Part shown: positions 18,442-28,256 of the stretch, in pieces
How the letters are laid out: each line of letters starts with the position of its first letter
Position numbering within the stretch: the stretch's first letter is position 1
From: Thermoplasmata archaeon
GTDB lineage: Archaea; Thermoplasmatota; Thermoplasmata; Thermoplasmatales; Thermoplasmataceae
DNA: 64,000 bases
NCBI GenBank assembly: GCA_021797555.1
Contig: JAJZZM010000013.1
Location: 1-64,000 of the forward strand
Direction: 5' to 3'
Made by a program: the position numbers and the translations under genes
The notes under the pieces: generated by a model
The model's input: the letters and a program-made list of their open reading frames with translations, nothing else
Told to the model about the DNA's origin: nothing
The model's database searches: none

Positions 18442-19653
18442 ATGTTAACAGGGCAAAAAATAGAATTTAGTTATAAAGACAATGATTATAATGGTATTTT
18501 TATAAGTTCAGACAACGAAAAAACAACGATAAAACTTGATAATGGTTATAACATAACAGTAAAAAATGAAGATATAAAAATAAAGAATGTTTATGGAAAT
18601 ATCCAAAAGAATAAAGACATACAAATGAAAAATGTTGAAAAACATGGTAAAAATAATGTTTATATTTTAACTACGGGCGGCACAATAGGCAGCTCAATAG
18701 ATTATGAAACCGGTGCAGTGAAGCCGGTAAAAGATATTTCATATTTATATAATTATGTTAATAATATAGATGATTACAATCTATTTCATGAAAATATGGA
18801 TAATATTCTGAGTGAAAATGTCGATTCAAAAAAATGGATCAATTTTGCGAGGAAAGCCAAAGAAAAAATGGATAATAACAGTAGCATAATTATATTTCAT
18901 GGAACCGATACGATGCAATATTCTGCGGCTGCATTATCATTTATGTTTGAGGATCAGACAAATCCAATAATATTTACTGGCAGCCAGAGAAGTTCTGATA
19001 GGCCTAGCAGTGATGCATTTTTAAATATAGAGGGGTCTATACATTTTTCATCAATGGATGTCGGAGAGGTATGCATTGCAATGCACTCTGATACATCGGA
19101 TAATAATATATCACTTCATAGAGGCGTCAGGGCAAGAAAAATGCATACAAGCAAAAGGGATGCATTTAGGACAATAGACAATTCAGAAATAGCCATTTAT
19201 AATAATGGTAAAATCAAAATTAATGCCGGATATAAGAAAACGGGCAAAAATAACATTTTAAACGATAAATTAAATGATAATATTTCAATTGTATATTTTT
19301 ATCCCGGAATGAGGGAGGAAGATTTTTACAATATGGTTTATAATAAGTATGCAGTAATAATAATGGGCACAGGCTTAGGCCATGTTTCAGAGAATATTAT
19401 AAAAGTAATAAAGAAGTTATCCAGGGATGTCTATTTCTTTATGGCATCACAGTGCATCTACGGTGGCGTTAATTTAAATGTTTACTCTACCGGCAGGGAA
19501 TTATTAAAAGCAAATGTTATACCGCTGTATGATATGCTGGCTGAAACTGCAATGGTAAAAGCCATGTATTTATCTGCAAATTATAGTGATAATTTTGTAA
19601 ATTTGATGAAAACAAATTTGAGGGGAGAAATAAATAATAGAATATTATGGTGA
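18442..19653 (+). CDS. gatD: Glutamyl-tRNA(Gln) amidotransferase subunit D
   Basis: A 403-residue asparaginase-like glutaminase that feeds ammonia to GatE for turning Glu-tRNA(Gln) into Gln-tRNA(Gln). After an N-terminal SH3-like domain (1-60), TTGGTIGSS (77-85) holds the first catalytic Thr, and FHGTDTMQYSAAAL holds the second Thr-Asp pair. The long form with the N-terminal extension separates GatD from plain L-asparaginase. It overlaps the region just before gatE, forming the archaeal GatDE pair. A TATA-like stretch precedes the start, so it may be leaderless. Confidence 0.95.
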   Translation: MLTGQKIEFSYKDNDYNGIFISSDNEKTTIKLDNGYNITVKNEDIKIKNVYGNIQKNKDIQMKNVEKHGKNNVYILTTGGTIGSSIDYETGAVKPVKDISYLYNYVNNIDDYNLFHENMDNILSENVDSKKWINFARKAKEKMDNNSSIIIFHGTDTMQYSAAALSFMFEDQTNPIIFTGSQRSSDRPSSDAFLNIEGSIHFSSMDVGEVCIAMHSDTSDNNISLHRGVRARKMHTSKRDAFRTIDNSEIAIYNNGKIKINAGYKKTGKNNILNDKLNDNISIVYFYPGMREEDFYNMVYNKYAVIIMGTGLGHVSENIIKVIKKLSRDVYFFMASQCIYGGVNLNVYSTGRELLKANVIPLYDMLAETAMVKAMYLSANYSDNFVNLMKTNLRGEINNRILW

Positions 19654-19658
19654 TAAAA

Positions 19659-21446
19659 ATGAAAATAGGTTTAGAAATTCATTTTCAATTAAAAGGTAGC
19701 AAATTATTCTGTTCATGCGATACTGAAGGAGAAAAGACTGATTTTGTAATTGAAAGAAAGATGACCCCTGTAATGAGTGAAATGGGTGAAATGGACAGTG
19801 CTGTAAAATACGAATATATAAGGAATAGAAAATTTATTTATCATACAAGTACAAATTCGTGCCTGGTTGAGAAAGACGATGAACCTCCACATAATGTTGA
19901 TTATAATGCATTGAAAACAGCTATTGCGCTTTCAATGGGGCTTCACTGTAAAATTGTTGATTATGTATCATTTATGAGAAAACTTGTTATAGACGGTTCT
20001 AACACCTCAGGTTTTCAGAGAACAGGCATAATAGGAATGAATGGCTATATTAAAACCTCTAAAGGCAATGTAAATATTTCTACAATTACATTAGAGGAGG
20101 ATGCTGCAAGAAAAATTATGGAAAATGAAGAAAAAGCTGAATATTCGCTTGATAGGCTTGGAATACCACTGATAGAAATATCCACAGAACCGGATATAAT
20201 AAATCAGGAACATGCACTTGAAACAGCAAAGGCAATAGGCTATTTAGTAATGTCAATGGATAATTTTAGGGGAGAGGTTGATTCAATAAGGCAGGATGTT
20301 AATTTTTCAATGGGGTATGGCAGGGTTGAAATAAAAGGCGTTTCAAAACTGTCATTCATAAGAGATACAGTAAATTATGAAATTAACAGGCAAGAATCGT
20401 TAAATGAAATATCCCGCATATTAAAAATTAAGGGATGTGAAATATCGAATTTTAGTGATATAACAGATATATTTAAAAATACGGAATCATCCATGATAAA
20501 AAAGGCTATAAAATCTGGGAAATCTGTTTTTGCAGCAAGAATAACCAATGTAAACCATTTAATGAAATATAATAATTACCATTTAGGAAAAGAACTTGCG
20601 GATGTTGCAAAGAATATGGGCATAGGCGGAATGATGCATTCCGATGAATTCCCGGGATATGGCATATCTGATAAGGAATTAAACAATGTATATAACTTAT
20701 TAATAAAAGGAGAAAATGATGGCATTATTATAGTTTTAACATATAAAAATAATATTGACCAATTATTGAGCCTTCTAAGGTCAAGGCTAAATAAAATTAT
20801 AAATATGGACCTGGCAGAAACCAGGGCTGCCACAGGAAATGGTGAAACAAGATATTTAAGGCCATTGCCCGGGAAAGAAAGGATGTACCCTGAAACAGAT
20901 GTGCCACTGTTTGAAATAAATGGAAACCTTTTAAATGAAGCAAGGGAAATAATTCCTGAAACAATGGAAGAAGTAAATTCAAAACTTAATAATGAATATA
21001 AATTATCAAACATTGAATCTGATGGCATAATAAACAATAACTTATACAATACATTTGTTAAATTAATAAAAATTTACAATGAGCCCAGAACAATATCAAG
21101 ATTATTATTGCAGACAATTCCGGAATTAAATAAAAAATATAATTCAAAAATAGGCAATGAAGACATAATAAAAATATTAAACATTGCCAAAAATGCTGGC
21201 TGGGATAGAAGCAATATAGAAAAGGCTTTAGAAATTTTTACCGTTAAAAAAATTAATATAAATGAACTTATAAAAATGGACGAACTAAAATCATTAAATG
21301 ATGATGAAATAAAAAAAATTATTGCTAAATTAATTAATAATAATTCTATAACAGAAAAAAATATTATACCCTCATTTAAAAAAGAAACAAATTCAACATT
21401 TAATGCCAAAAAAGTTATTGAAATATATAAAAAATTAAAAAATTAA
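19659..21446 (+). CDS. gatE: Glutamyl-tRNA(Gln) amidotransferase subunit E
   Basis: A 595-residue kinase-like subunit that activates the glutamyl group on tRNA-Gln. The N-terminus MKIGLEIHFQL is the GatB/GatE signature, CSCDTEG follows, and the GatE-only insert lies between the cradle and the YqeY-like tail. The start at 19659 is preferred to 19647 because GGTGAT, which overlaps the gatD stop, sits 4 bases ahead. The C-terminal helical domain (about 480-595) should bind the tRNA elbow. GatDE implies that GlnRS is absent. Confidence 0.95.
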   Translation: MKIGLEIHFQLKGSKLFCSCDTEGEKTDFVIERKMTPVMSEMGEMDSAVKYEYIRNRKFIYHTSTNSCLVEKDDEPPHNVDYNALKTAIALSMGLHCKIVDYVSFMRKLVIDGSNTSGFQRTGIIGMNGYIKTSKGNVNISTITLEEDAARKIMENEEKAEYSLDRLGIPLIEISTEPDIINQEHALETAKAIGYLVMSMDNFRGEVDSIRQDVNFSMGYGRVEIKGVSKLSFIRDTVNYEINRQESLNEISRILKIKGCEISNFSDITDIFKNTESSMIKKAIKSGKSVFAARITNVNHLMKYNNYHLGKELADVAKNMGIGGMMHSDEFPGYGISDKELNNVYNLLIKGENDGIIIVLTYKNNIDQLLSLLRSRLNKIINMDLAETRAATGNGETRYLRPLPGKERMYPETDVPLFEINGNLLNEAREIIPETMEEVNSKLNNEYKLSNIESDGIINNNLYNTFVKLIKIYNEPRTISRLLLQTIPELNKKYNSKIGNEDIIKILNIAKNAGWDRSNIEKALEIFTVKKININELIKMDELKSLNDDEIKKIIAKLINNNSITEKNIIPSFKKETNSTFNAKKVIEIYKKLKN

Positions 21447-21564
21447 TAATCAATGCTGCATTATATTTTTAATTATTCAATTTTATTTATACTTTATATC
21501 ATTGTATTCGTTACAAAACTATTAATTAATCTATTGCAATTTACTGCAAATCTTTGACTTTATT

Positions 21565-21606
21565 ACTCAACGATATAATTATATATGGATTAAAAATATA
21601 AGAATA
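21565..21606 (+). promoter_or_regulatory. Probable promoter of the nuo operon
   Basis: The 160-base gap after gatE holds no gene. ATATAATTATATATGG at about 21573-21588 is TATA-like and lies roughly 25 bases before the nuoA ATG, the distance expected for archaeal TBP/TFB promoters; no Shine-Dalgarno is seen before nuoA, so the first gene may be leaderless. Confidence 0.5.
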
Positions 21607-22041
21607 ATGTTAATAGGTTACATTGCTATAGCGATAACGGTAATAATTTTGAGCCTTGCATTGTATTTGCTTTTCAAAGTTTTACCATCAATTTCTCCAA
21701 ATAGGTACAGAAAAAATAAGATAAGCCTAAAACGCAAAGATATAGTAGAAAATTTGGCAATAGAAAGTAATCCACCGGCAAAGGATGATTCATATCTGCA
21801 TCCATTTGAAAGCGGCGAGGTTGCACATGAGTACGAAGAAGGAAACATAACCGTGCAGTACTATGCCATAATCTTCTTATTTATATTATTCGATATAGAT
21901 ATGCTATTATTATTACCATGGGCCTTTGATTTCTATAGATTAGGGCTGTTCCCATTTATAGAAACAGTGGTATTTATTGCAATGCCATTATTTGCAGTTT
22001 ATTATGCATTTAAAATGGGATATATGAGGTGGATGAAATGA
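21607..22041 (+). CDS. nuoA: NADH-quinone oxidoreductase subunit A
   Basis: A 144-residue membrane subunit of respiratory complex I. Three helices are visible (about 3-25, 75-97 and 105-130); [19 protein letters not shown] followed by [16 protein letters not shown] is the conserved loop and second helix with the acidic residues near the quinone site. It opens the operon nuoABCDHIJJ'KLMN. The stop overlaps the nuoB ATG by four bases. Confidence 0.93.
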   Translation: MLIGYIAIAITVIILSLALYLLFKVLPSISPNRYRKNKISLKRKDIVENLAIESNPPAKDDSYLHPFESGEVAHEYEEGNITVQYYAIIFLFILFDIDMLLLLPWAFDFYRLGLFPFIETVVFIAMPLFAVYYAFKMGYMRWMK

Positions 22042-22502
22042 AAAATGGAGATTTAGGAATAAGGACAACAACTATTGAAAAGGCGCTTGAATGGGGGAGC
22101 TCCAACTCATTATGGCCATTGACTATGGGTTTAGCATGCTGTGCAATTGAAATGATGGCAACACAGGCAGCAGATCTGGATATAGCAAGATTTGGCAGTG
22201 AAATATTCCGTAATTCGCCAAGGCAATCAGATTTAATGATAGTTGCAGGAACCACAACAAAAAGAATGGCTCCGAGGGTGAGGAGGATTTATGAGGAAAT
22301 GCCGTACCCGAAATATGTAATTGCGATGGGCGTCTGTGTAATTCAGGGAGGCCCATATGTTGATGGATATTCTGTAGTAATGGGAGTTGATAGGGTTGTT
22401 CCTGTGGATGTTTACGTTCCGGGATGCCCACCATCACCGCAGGCATTAACATATGGAATAATAACATTACAGAAAAAAATAAGGCATGAAACAGACAGGT
22501 GA
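22038..22502 (+). CDS. nuoB: NADH-quinone oxidoreductase subunit B
   Basis: A 154-residue peripheral subunit that binds the N2 iron-sulfur cluster next to the quinone pocket. The four ligands are present: tandem C34-C35 in [11 protein letters not shown]100 in MGVCVIQGG and C130 in VPGCPPSP. The frame is open from a GTG at 22029, but the ATG at 22038 is chosen because a GAGGTG site lies 6 bases ahead and it gives the ATGA overlap with nuoA. Passes electrons to quinone with NuoC and NuoD. Confidence 0.95.
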   Translation: MKNGDLGIRTTTIEKALEWGSSNSLWPLTMGLACCAIEMMATQAADLDIARFGSEIFRNSPRQSDLMIVAGTTTKRMAPRVRRIYEEMPYPKYVIAMGVCVIQGGPYVDGYSVVMGVDRVVPVDVYVPGCPPSPQALTYGIITLQKKIRHETDR

Positions 22503-22506
22503 TATT

Positions 22507-22962
22507 ATGTATAAAATTATTTCAGAAAGTGAGGATAAGAATAAGATAAAGATAATACAGATAGATAAAAATGATTTAATAGAATTCATGGAGGACTATA
22601 AAAGCAAGGGATATTATCTATCTTCAATAACTGGCGTGGATATGCTGGATCATTTAGAAGTAATATACCATATACATAATTATGACACGCATGAGTATAT
22701 AGAGGTAAAGGTTTCAACCCAGGACGGTAAAGTGCCATCATTAACAAAATTATGGAGGGCTGCAGACTGGGATGAACGTGAGCAATATGATTTAATGGGG
22801 ATTATATTCGAAGGTCATGATAATTTAAGAAGAATATTTTTGCCCGATGAATGGGTAGGCCATCCTTTAAGAAAAAGCTATGATTTAAAGAAGGTCCAGT
22901 ACATAAGAATGGATTCAGAAGGAAATGAACACGTAAGCTTTAACGAAAATGAGGGATGGTAA
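22507..22962 (+). CDS. nuoC: NADH-quinone oxidoreductase subunit C
   Basis: A 151-residue 30-kDa-type subunit of complex I. The family landmark is WRAADWDEREQYDLMGIIFEG followed by HDNLRRIFLPDEWVGHPLRK. The ATG at 22507 is preferred over 22486 since an AGGTGAT site made by the nuoB stop region precedes it by three bases. C is a separate protein here, not fused to D as in enterobacteria. Its stop overlaps the nuoD start. Confidence 0.94.
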   Translation: MYKIISESEDKNKIKIIQIDKNDLIEFMEDYKSKGYYLSSITGVDMLDHLEVIYHIHNYDTHEYIEVKVSTQDGKVPSLTKLWRAADWDEREQYDLMGIIFEGHDNLRRIFLPDEWVGHPLRKSYDLKKVQYIRMDSEGNEHVSFNENEGW

Positions 22963-24065
22963 TGGCACATTATACAGAATTAAATATTGGCCCTGTGCAT
23001 CCATCAATTCACGGTATACTAAAATTTAAGGTTAAACTGCATGAAGAGATAATAGAAGATGTTGAAATAACTTTAGGATTTCTACACAGGAATGCTGAAA
23101 AAATATGTGAACTAAATTATTACGCCGATAATATGATTTACTTTGACAGGATGGATTATTTAGATGCAATGAACATGGAATTGGGCTATTTAACCGCAGT
23201 TGAAAAATTAATGGACATGGAAGTACCTGAACGTGCACAGTGGATAAGAATGATTGTGGCAGAGCTTAATAGATTGGCGGCAAGGCTTGTCGGCATAGGT
23301 GCTTTCGGCCTTGATATGGGAATGCTAACACCATTCTTCCACTGCTTTATTGAGAGGGAGAAAATTCAGAAAATATTTGTTGAGGCATCCGGTGGCAGGC
23401 AGGAAGTCAACTATATGAGCATAGGTGGCGTGTATCAGGATTTCAATGATAAAATAATAAACGATATAAAGGAATTCTTAAAGGAATTCAAGCCATACCT
23501 TGAAGATATATATAATATGTTTATGCACAGTGAAATATTCTGGCAGAGAAATGATGGCATAGGCATTTTAGAACCTGATGTTGCATTGGACTATGGTGTT
23601 ACCGGTCCTTTACTAAGGGGTTCAGGAATAGCATACGATGTTAGAAAGGATGCACCGTATTTATTCTACGATAAGGTAAATTTTGATGTCCCCATATCCC
23701 ATAAAAAGGACAATATGGGCAGGTTTATATTAAAGGTTGAGGAAATGCGCCAGTCAATAAGAATAATAGAACAGTGTTTAGATAAAATACCTGATGGCCC
23801 ATATTTTAATAACAAGGCAAAGAAGTCAATGATGCTCCGTTTAAAGGGCGATGGCGAGGCGTTTTCAAGAATAGAATCGGATAACGGCGAATTTGGAGTG
23901 TATGTGCGTGGGAACGGCACATTCAAGCCATGGAGGGTTCACGTTAGAAGTCCTGCATTTAAAAATATATCGGTTGTACCTGTACTTGCAAAGGGCATGA
24001 TGATAGCTGATTTGATTGTTATAATAGGTTCCATAGATACTGTAATAGGTGAGATTGACAGATGA
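22962..24065 (+). CDS. nuoD: NADH-quinone oxidoreductase subunit D
   Basis: A 367-residue 49-kDa-type subunit, related to the large subunit of NiFe hydrogenases but without the nickel Cys ligands. LNIGPVHPSIHG at the N-terminus carries the quinone-site His, and GLDMGMLTPFFHCFIERE and DVALDYGVTGPLLRGSG are further landmarks. The start at 22962 is chosen for its spacing from GAGGG at 22951-22955. It forms the quinone pocket with NuoB. Confidence 0.95.
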   Translation: MAHYTELNIGPVHPSIHGILKFKVKLHEEIIEDVEITLGFLHRNAEKICELNYYADNMIYFDRMDYLDAMNMELGYLTAVEKLMDMEVPERAQWIRMIVAELNRLAARLVGIGAFGLDMGMLTPFFHCFIEREKIQKIFVEASGGRQEVNYMSIGGVYQDFNDKIINDIKEFLKEFKPYLEDIYNMFMHSEIFWQRNDGIGILEPDVALDYGVTGPLLRGSGIAYDVRKDAPYLFYDKVNFDVPISHKKDNMGRFILKVEEMRQSIRIIEQCLDKIPDGPYFNNKAKKSMMLRLKGDGEAFSRIESDNGEFGVYVRGNGTFKPWRVHVRSPAFKNISVVPVLAKGMMIADLIVIIGSIDTVIGEIDR

Positions 24066-25117
24066 ATTTATTAACAAGAATACATGAATGGTTTTCTTTC
24101 CTTGGTAATCCTGTTTCATATGGCATAGGGTATATTCTTGAAACTATTTTCATAATTATATTTGTAGGCATATCCTTCATGGCATTGATATACATTTTCA
24201 GGAAATACATGGCAAGAATCCAGAGAAGAATAGGACCGAATAGGGTAGGAAAATTTGGTTTACTGCAACTGATTGCAGACGCATTTAAACTTGTGGGGAA
24301 AGAGTCCATACTTCCAAAAGGCAGGGATGATATGGCATATAAAATAGCACCTTTGATAATTATAATGGCTACCATAATTTCCTTTATAGTACTTCCATTC
24401 GGTGATCTGGCATATTTCGGGTCATTAACAATAACACATTCAAAAATTACCTTAATATTATTATTTGGTATCTTATCAATACTGCCAATAGGTGAAATTT
24501 TAGGTGGAATAAGCACAAGAAGCAATTATGCATTAATAGGTACAATGCGTGCTGTTGCAAAGGACGTTTCATTTGAGGTCCCAATGTTAATAAGCGCTTT
24601 GGCAATAGTAATGGTTTCATCAAGGTCATTTGTAACAGGAAATGCCATATCCGGGGGATTTAACCTATCAACAATAGTTACCGACCAGATAATACCCTAT
24701 GGAATAATAGAGCCCTTGGGTTTGGTTGTATTCTTTATATCCATGATAGCAAGGGCATCATATACTCCATATGATTTAGCAGAGAGTGACAGTGAATTAA
24801 TTACAGGGTATACAACGGAATATTCCGGAATGAGATTCGGTTTCTTCTATATTGGATTATTTGGTATGGTATATCTGGGTTCATTCTTTATATCAATTAT
24901 GTATTTAGGGGGTTCAAACGGGCCATTAACATCGGATTTGGGATTTATATACCTGTTTATAAAAACTGATATACTGGTTTTAATTGCGTTCCTTGTATGG
25001 GTTTCACTGCCCAGGATTAGAATAGATAAGTTTGTGAATCTTGGATGGAAATATTTACTGCCATTATCGGTAATAAATTTAGTCTATGCAGGATTATTCA
25101 TATTATATATAAGGTGA
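24062..25117 (+). CDS. nuoH: NADH-quinone oxidoreductase subunit H
   Basis: A 351-residue membrane subunit with eight helices that links the peripheral arm to the proton-pumping arm. QRRIGPNRVGKFGLLQLIADAFKL is the first-loop signature and ARASYTPYDLAESDSELITGY the acidic E-channel loop; the usual cytoplasmic RxxxPRxR end appears as VSLPRIRIDKF. It overlaps nuoD by 4 bases (ATGA). Confidence 0.95.
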   Translation: MNLLTRIHEWFSFLGNPVSYGIGYILETIFIIIFVGISFMALIYIFRKYMARIQRRIGPNRVGKFGLLQLIADAFKLVGKESILPKGRDDMAYKIAPLIIIMATIISFIVLPFGDLAYFGSLTITHSKITLILLFGILSILPIGEILGGISTRSNYALIGTMRAVAKDVSFEVPMLISALAIVMVSSRSFVTGNAISGGFNLSTIVTDQIIPYGIIEPLGLVVFFISMIARASYTPYDLAESDSELITGYTTEYSGMRFGFFYIGLFGMVYLGSFFISIMYLGGSNGPLTSDLGFIYLFIKTDILVLIAFLVWVSLPRIRIDKFVNLGWKYLLPLSVINLVYAGLFILYIR

Positions 25118-25123
25118 TAAAAA

Positions 25124-25621
25124 ATGGTTGCAACAGTGAAAGAAATAAAAATACCGAAAAAGCCGATACCTATTCTCGGTTCATTGAGAACGATGGGAAT
25201 TGTGGGCAAATATATGTTTAAAAAGCCTATTACAACCCAGTATCCTGAGGAAAAGGGTGAAATACCTGAAAGATTCAGGTACAGAATATTCTTAGCACCT
25301 GAAGCATGTATCGGCTGTACATTATGTGAGCAGATATGCCCTAACCATAGCATAAAGATGGAAAAATGGGATTTTAAAAGAGAGGATACTGAAAAGTTAA
25401 CAATAGAAACTGCACATGGTGAAAGAACAAATTTACAGAATAAGCGGCATCTATATCCTGATGTTAATTTTGGTACATGCACAGTATGCAGGCAGTGTGA
25501 GGAAATATGCCCTACCGATGCAATATATCTAACCCACGAATTTGAAAATTCAAGAACAAGGAATAGTTTTACATACTCTCCTGAAGAATTAACAAAACAG
25601 GAACAGGATGTGATCAAATGA
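25124..25621 (+). CDS. nuoI: NADH-quinone oxidoreductase subunit I
   Basis: A 165-residue ferredoxin-like subunit with two [4Fe-4S] sites: CIGCTLCEQICP (C62, C65, C68, C72) and CTVCRQCEEICP (C119, C122, C125, C129). These are clusters N6a and N6b that bring electrons to NuoB. A GGTGAT site at the nuoH stop precedes the ATG. Since NuoE, F and G are missing, this subunit is the likely docking point for an electron donor other than NADH. Confidence 0.95.
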   Translation: MVATVKEIKIPKKPIPILGSLRTMGIVGKYMFKKPITTQYPEEKGEIPERFRYRIFLAPEACIGCTLCEQICPNHSIKMEKWDFKREDTEKLTIETAHGERTNLQNKRHLYPDVNFGTCTVCRQCEEICPTDAIYLTHEFENSRTRNSFTYSPEELTKQEQDVIK

Positions 25622-25869
25622 TATATACAGTGGTTTTTATGATATTTGCTGCCTTAGCTATCATAATGGCAATGGCCACAATAAGCACCAAAAAATTAAT
25701 TCATTCAACAGTATATCTATTTGTATTGCTTCTTGTATTCTCATCCATATTCATATTTTTAGGTTCAAGTTTTATTGGCAGTGTTGAAATACTGGTATAT
25801 GCCGGTGCCATAATTGTGCTAATAGTATTCGTTTTAATGTTGACCGGAGGTAATGAAGATGAAGAATAA
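25618..25869 (+). CDS. nuoJ: NADH-quinone oxidoreductase subunit J, N-terminal half
   Basis: An 83-residue membrane protein with three helices. SSFIGSVEILVYAGAIIVLIVFVLML is split here only in citation: the key stretch EILVYAGAIIVLIVF is the third helix of NuoJ with its pi-bulge Tyr-Ala-Gly. NuoJ is normally about 160-200 residues; here it ends after helix three with GGNEDEE, and the rest is the next gene. Overlaps nuoI by 4 bases (ATGA). Confidence 0.9.
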   Translation: MIYTVVFMIFAALAIIMAMATISTKKLIHSTVYLFVLLLVFSSIFIFLGSSFIGSVEILVYAGAIIVLIVFVLMLTGGNEDEE

Positions 25870-26080
25870 ACTTCAGAAAATAGCAGTTATACTATTTTTA
25901 ATAGTTTTCGGCGCAAATATGTTCTATATAAAAGGTTCATTTACTCCGGTATCGCAGAATATATCAAAAATAGGCATGGTATTATTTTCCTCATATTTAA
26001 TACCGTTTGAATTATTGTCTGTTATTCTGGTAGCATCGATAATAGGGGTAATGTTTATAGTAAGAGATGATGAAAAATGA
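25859..26080 (+). CDS. NADH-quinone oxidoreductase subunit J, C-terminal half
   Basis: A 73-residue membrane protein with two helices corresponding to the last two of NuoJ (IGMVLFSSYLIPFELLSVIL matches the usual GxxLFxxYxxPFExxSxLL segment). It has its own GGAGG at 25846-25850 and an ATG 8 bases further, inside the end of the first half, so the split looks natural and not like a sequencing frameshift. Split NuoJ genes are also known from other archaea. It overlaps nuoK by 4 bases. Confidence 0.88.
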   Translation: MKNKLQKIAVILFLIVFGANMFYIKGSFTPVSQNISKIGMVLFSSYLIPFELLSVILVASIIGVMFIVRDDEK

Positions 26081-26376
26081 ATATAGTGTATGTAATGCTT
26101 TTATCAATTATACTGTTTACAATAGGTCTGTATGGAATAATAACTTCAAAGGTGGGAATGAGAATGATCATATCACTCGAAATACTCATAAATGCAGCAT
26201 TATTAAATGTTATAGGTATATCATCATTATATTATTCAACAGACTTAATTGTATTTGCATTATTTATAATAGCCATAGGTGTAATAGAAACTGCTGTAGG
26301 CATAGCAATATTTACGGTTGTTTACAAGAAATACGGTAAAATAAATATATCTCTGTTAGGTGAAATAAAATGGTAA
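26077..26376 (+). CDS. nuoK: NADH-quinone oxidoreductase subunit K
   Basis: A 99-residue, three-helix membrane subunit in the proton-pumping arm, related to MrpC. ILFTIGLYGIITSK and SLEILINAALLN carry the first landmark with a membrane Glu (E in SLEIL), and VIETAVGIAIFTVVYKK the second membrane Glu. Both acids are needed for proton transfer in the family. Overlaps its neighbours by a few bases. Confidence 0.93.
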   Translation: MNIVYVMLLSIILFTIGLYGIITSKVGMRMIISLEILINAALLNVIGISSLYYSTDLIVFALFIIAIGVIETAVGIAIFTVVYKKYGKINISLLGEIKW

Positions 26377-28256
26377 GTATATATTATCTTATTTTTATAT
26401 TTCCGTTGATAGCTTTTCCCGTGGAATATTTAATAGGGCATTATAAAAGAAAGTATTCCGGTATATTCAGTTCAATAATGATATTATTATCATTGGTATT
26501 AGTTATAAAGGGCTATTTTTATTTATTAAATCATGCATATATTTATTCACATTATGTATGGTTTTATAACATAGATTTTGGCATATACATAGACCATTTA
26601 ACCATAATAATGGCAATGATGGTTTCATTTATATCATTAATGATAAACCTGTTTGCAATGTTTTATATGAAAAATGACCCGAGAAGAAACATATACTTTG
26701 CAGAAACATCATTATTTATAACTGCAATGCTCGGGCTTGTTATATCATCAAATTTGGTGTTATTCTTTTTATTCTGGGAAATTGTCGGGCTATGTTCATA
26801 TTTATTAATAGGATTCTGGTTTTTCAAACCAAATGCGGCTGCTGCAGCGAAGAAGGCATTTCTGGTAACAAGGGTAGGCGATTTATTATTTATAATAGGT
26901 ATGGGCGTCCTGTATGCAAAGTTGGTTAATATAGTTCCATTAAGCACAAGCCCTTTAAGCATACCATATTTAATAAATAATGCACATGCAATAGCCACGG
27001 CAATAGGGCCATCAACACTTGCACTGGCAACACTATTAATATTCGCAGGTGCAGTTGCAAAATCAGCCCAATTTCCACTGCATGTATGGATACCTGATGC
27101 AATGGAAGGTCCAACAACAGTATCTGCATTAATCCATGCAGCCACAATGGTAACGGCTGGAGTTTATTTGGTAGCAAGGTTGTTTCCATTGTTTGAATAT
27201 GCATCGGCATATTCATTATACGTTGTAACATTTATAGGTGCTTTCACGGCGGTATATGCAGGCATTTTAGGCATAGTAATGAATGATATCAAAAGGGTTT
27301 TGGCATATTCAACAATAAGCCAGCTGGGCTATATGATGGCCTCTATCGGTATAGCCGGAATAATAGGATATTCCGGTGTTTCATTTGCCATGTATCACCT
27401 GGTTGTACATGCTGTTTTTAAGGCATTATTATTCATGGCTGCAGCTGTGATACTATTATCATTGCTGGAATTAAGGAATATAAAGGATATGGGTGGTTTA
27501 TTTAAAAAAATGCCGGTTACCGCTATTTTAATGCTAATAGGGGCAATAACATTGGCTGCAATACCACCAACAGCAGGGTATTTCTCAAAGGGCCAGATAA
27601 TATCCGGTGCCTATGAATATTATACAATGTCAGGCGATATAATACCATGGCTACTGCTGATTTTTGGTGAAATATTAACGGCAACATATATATTTAGAAT
27701 GTATTTCCTTGTATTCTTAGGCAAGCCCAGATCCGAACTTGCCGAAAAAGCTAAGGACCCGAAATTAATTTATTTAACACCTCTAATGGTACTGGCATTT
27801 CTATCATTGACTTTGGGCATAATTCAGAAGCCGTTCTATAAATTTCTAGATCCGTCAGTTTATATATATACCCCGCCCTTACTTATAGAAATAATACCGG
27901 TTATATTTTCATTTATCGGAATAGGTGTAGCATATGCAATATATTATTATACAGTAAACAATAAAATAGATATACATAAAAATGTTGTTTACAGGATAGT
28001 TAAAAACAAATTTTACCTTGATACATTATATACTGATTATATAGCTGACAGAATTATACTGCCATTATCGTATATAATAGGTTATAATGATAGAAAATAT
28101 GATAATGCCATAGATGAGGGCGGTATGGAATTTTCTAAATTCGGTACATTCCTAAGAAAAATAGAAACCGGATCAATTGCATATTACGCTGCCTTCCTTA
28201 TAATAGGCATAACTGTAATATTTTTAATAATAGAATTGCTGGGGGTTATAAAATGA
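26370..28256 (+). CDS. nuoL: NADH-quinone oxidoreductase subunit L
   Basis: A 628-residue antiporter-like proton pump with about 16 helices, including the long lateral helix at the C-terminus. [20 protein letters not shown] holds the key membrane Glu, [20 protein letters not shown] the broken-helix signature ([21 protein letters not shown] in relatives), and [18 protein letters not shown] the second broken helix. Overlaps nuoM by 4 bases. Confidence 0.95.
   Translation: [628 protein letters not shown]

Noticed and set aside
25846-25870. Sequencing frameshift in nuoJ
   Set aside because: The second half has its own GGAGG site and a well-placed ATG, and split NuoJ proteins occur in other archaea.
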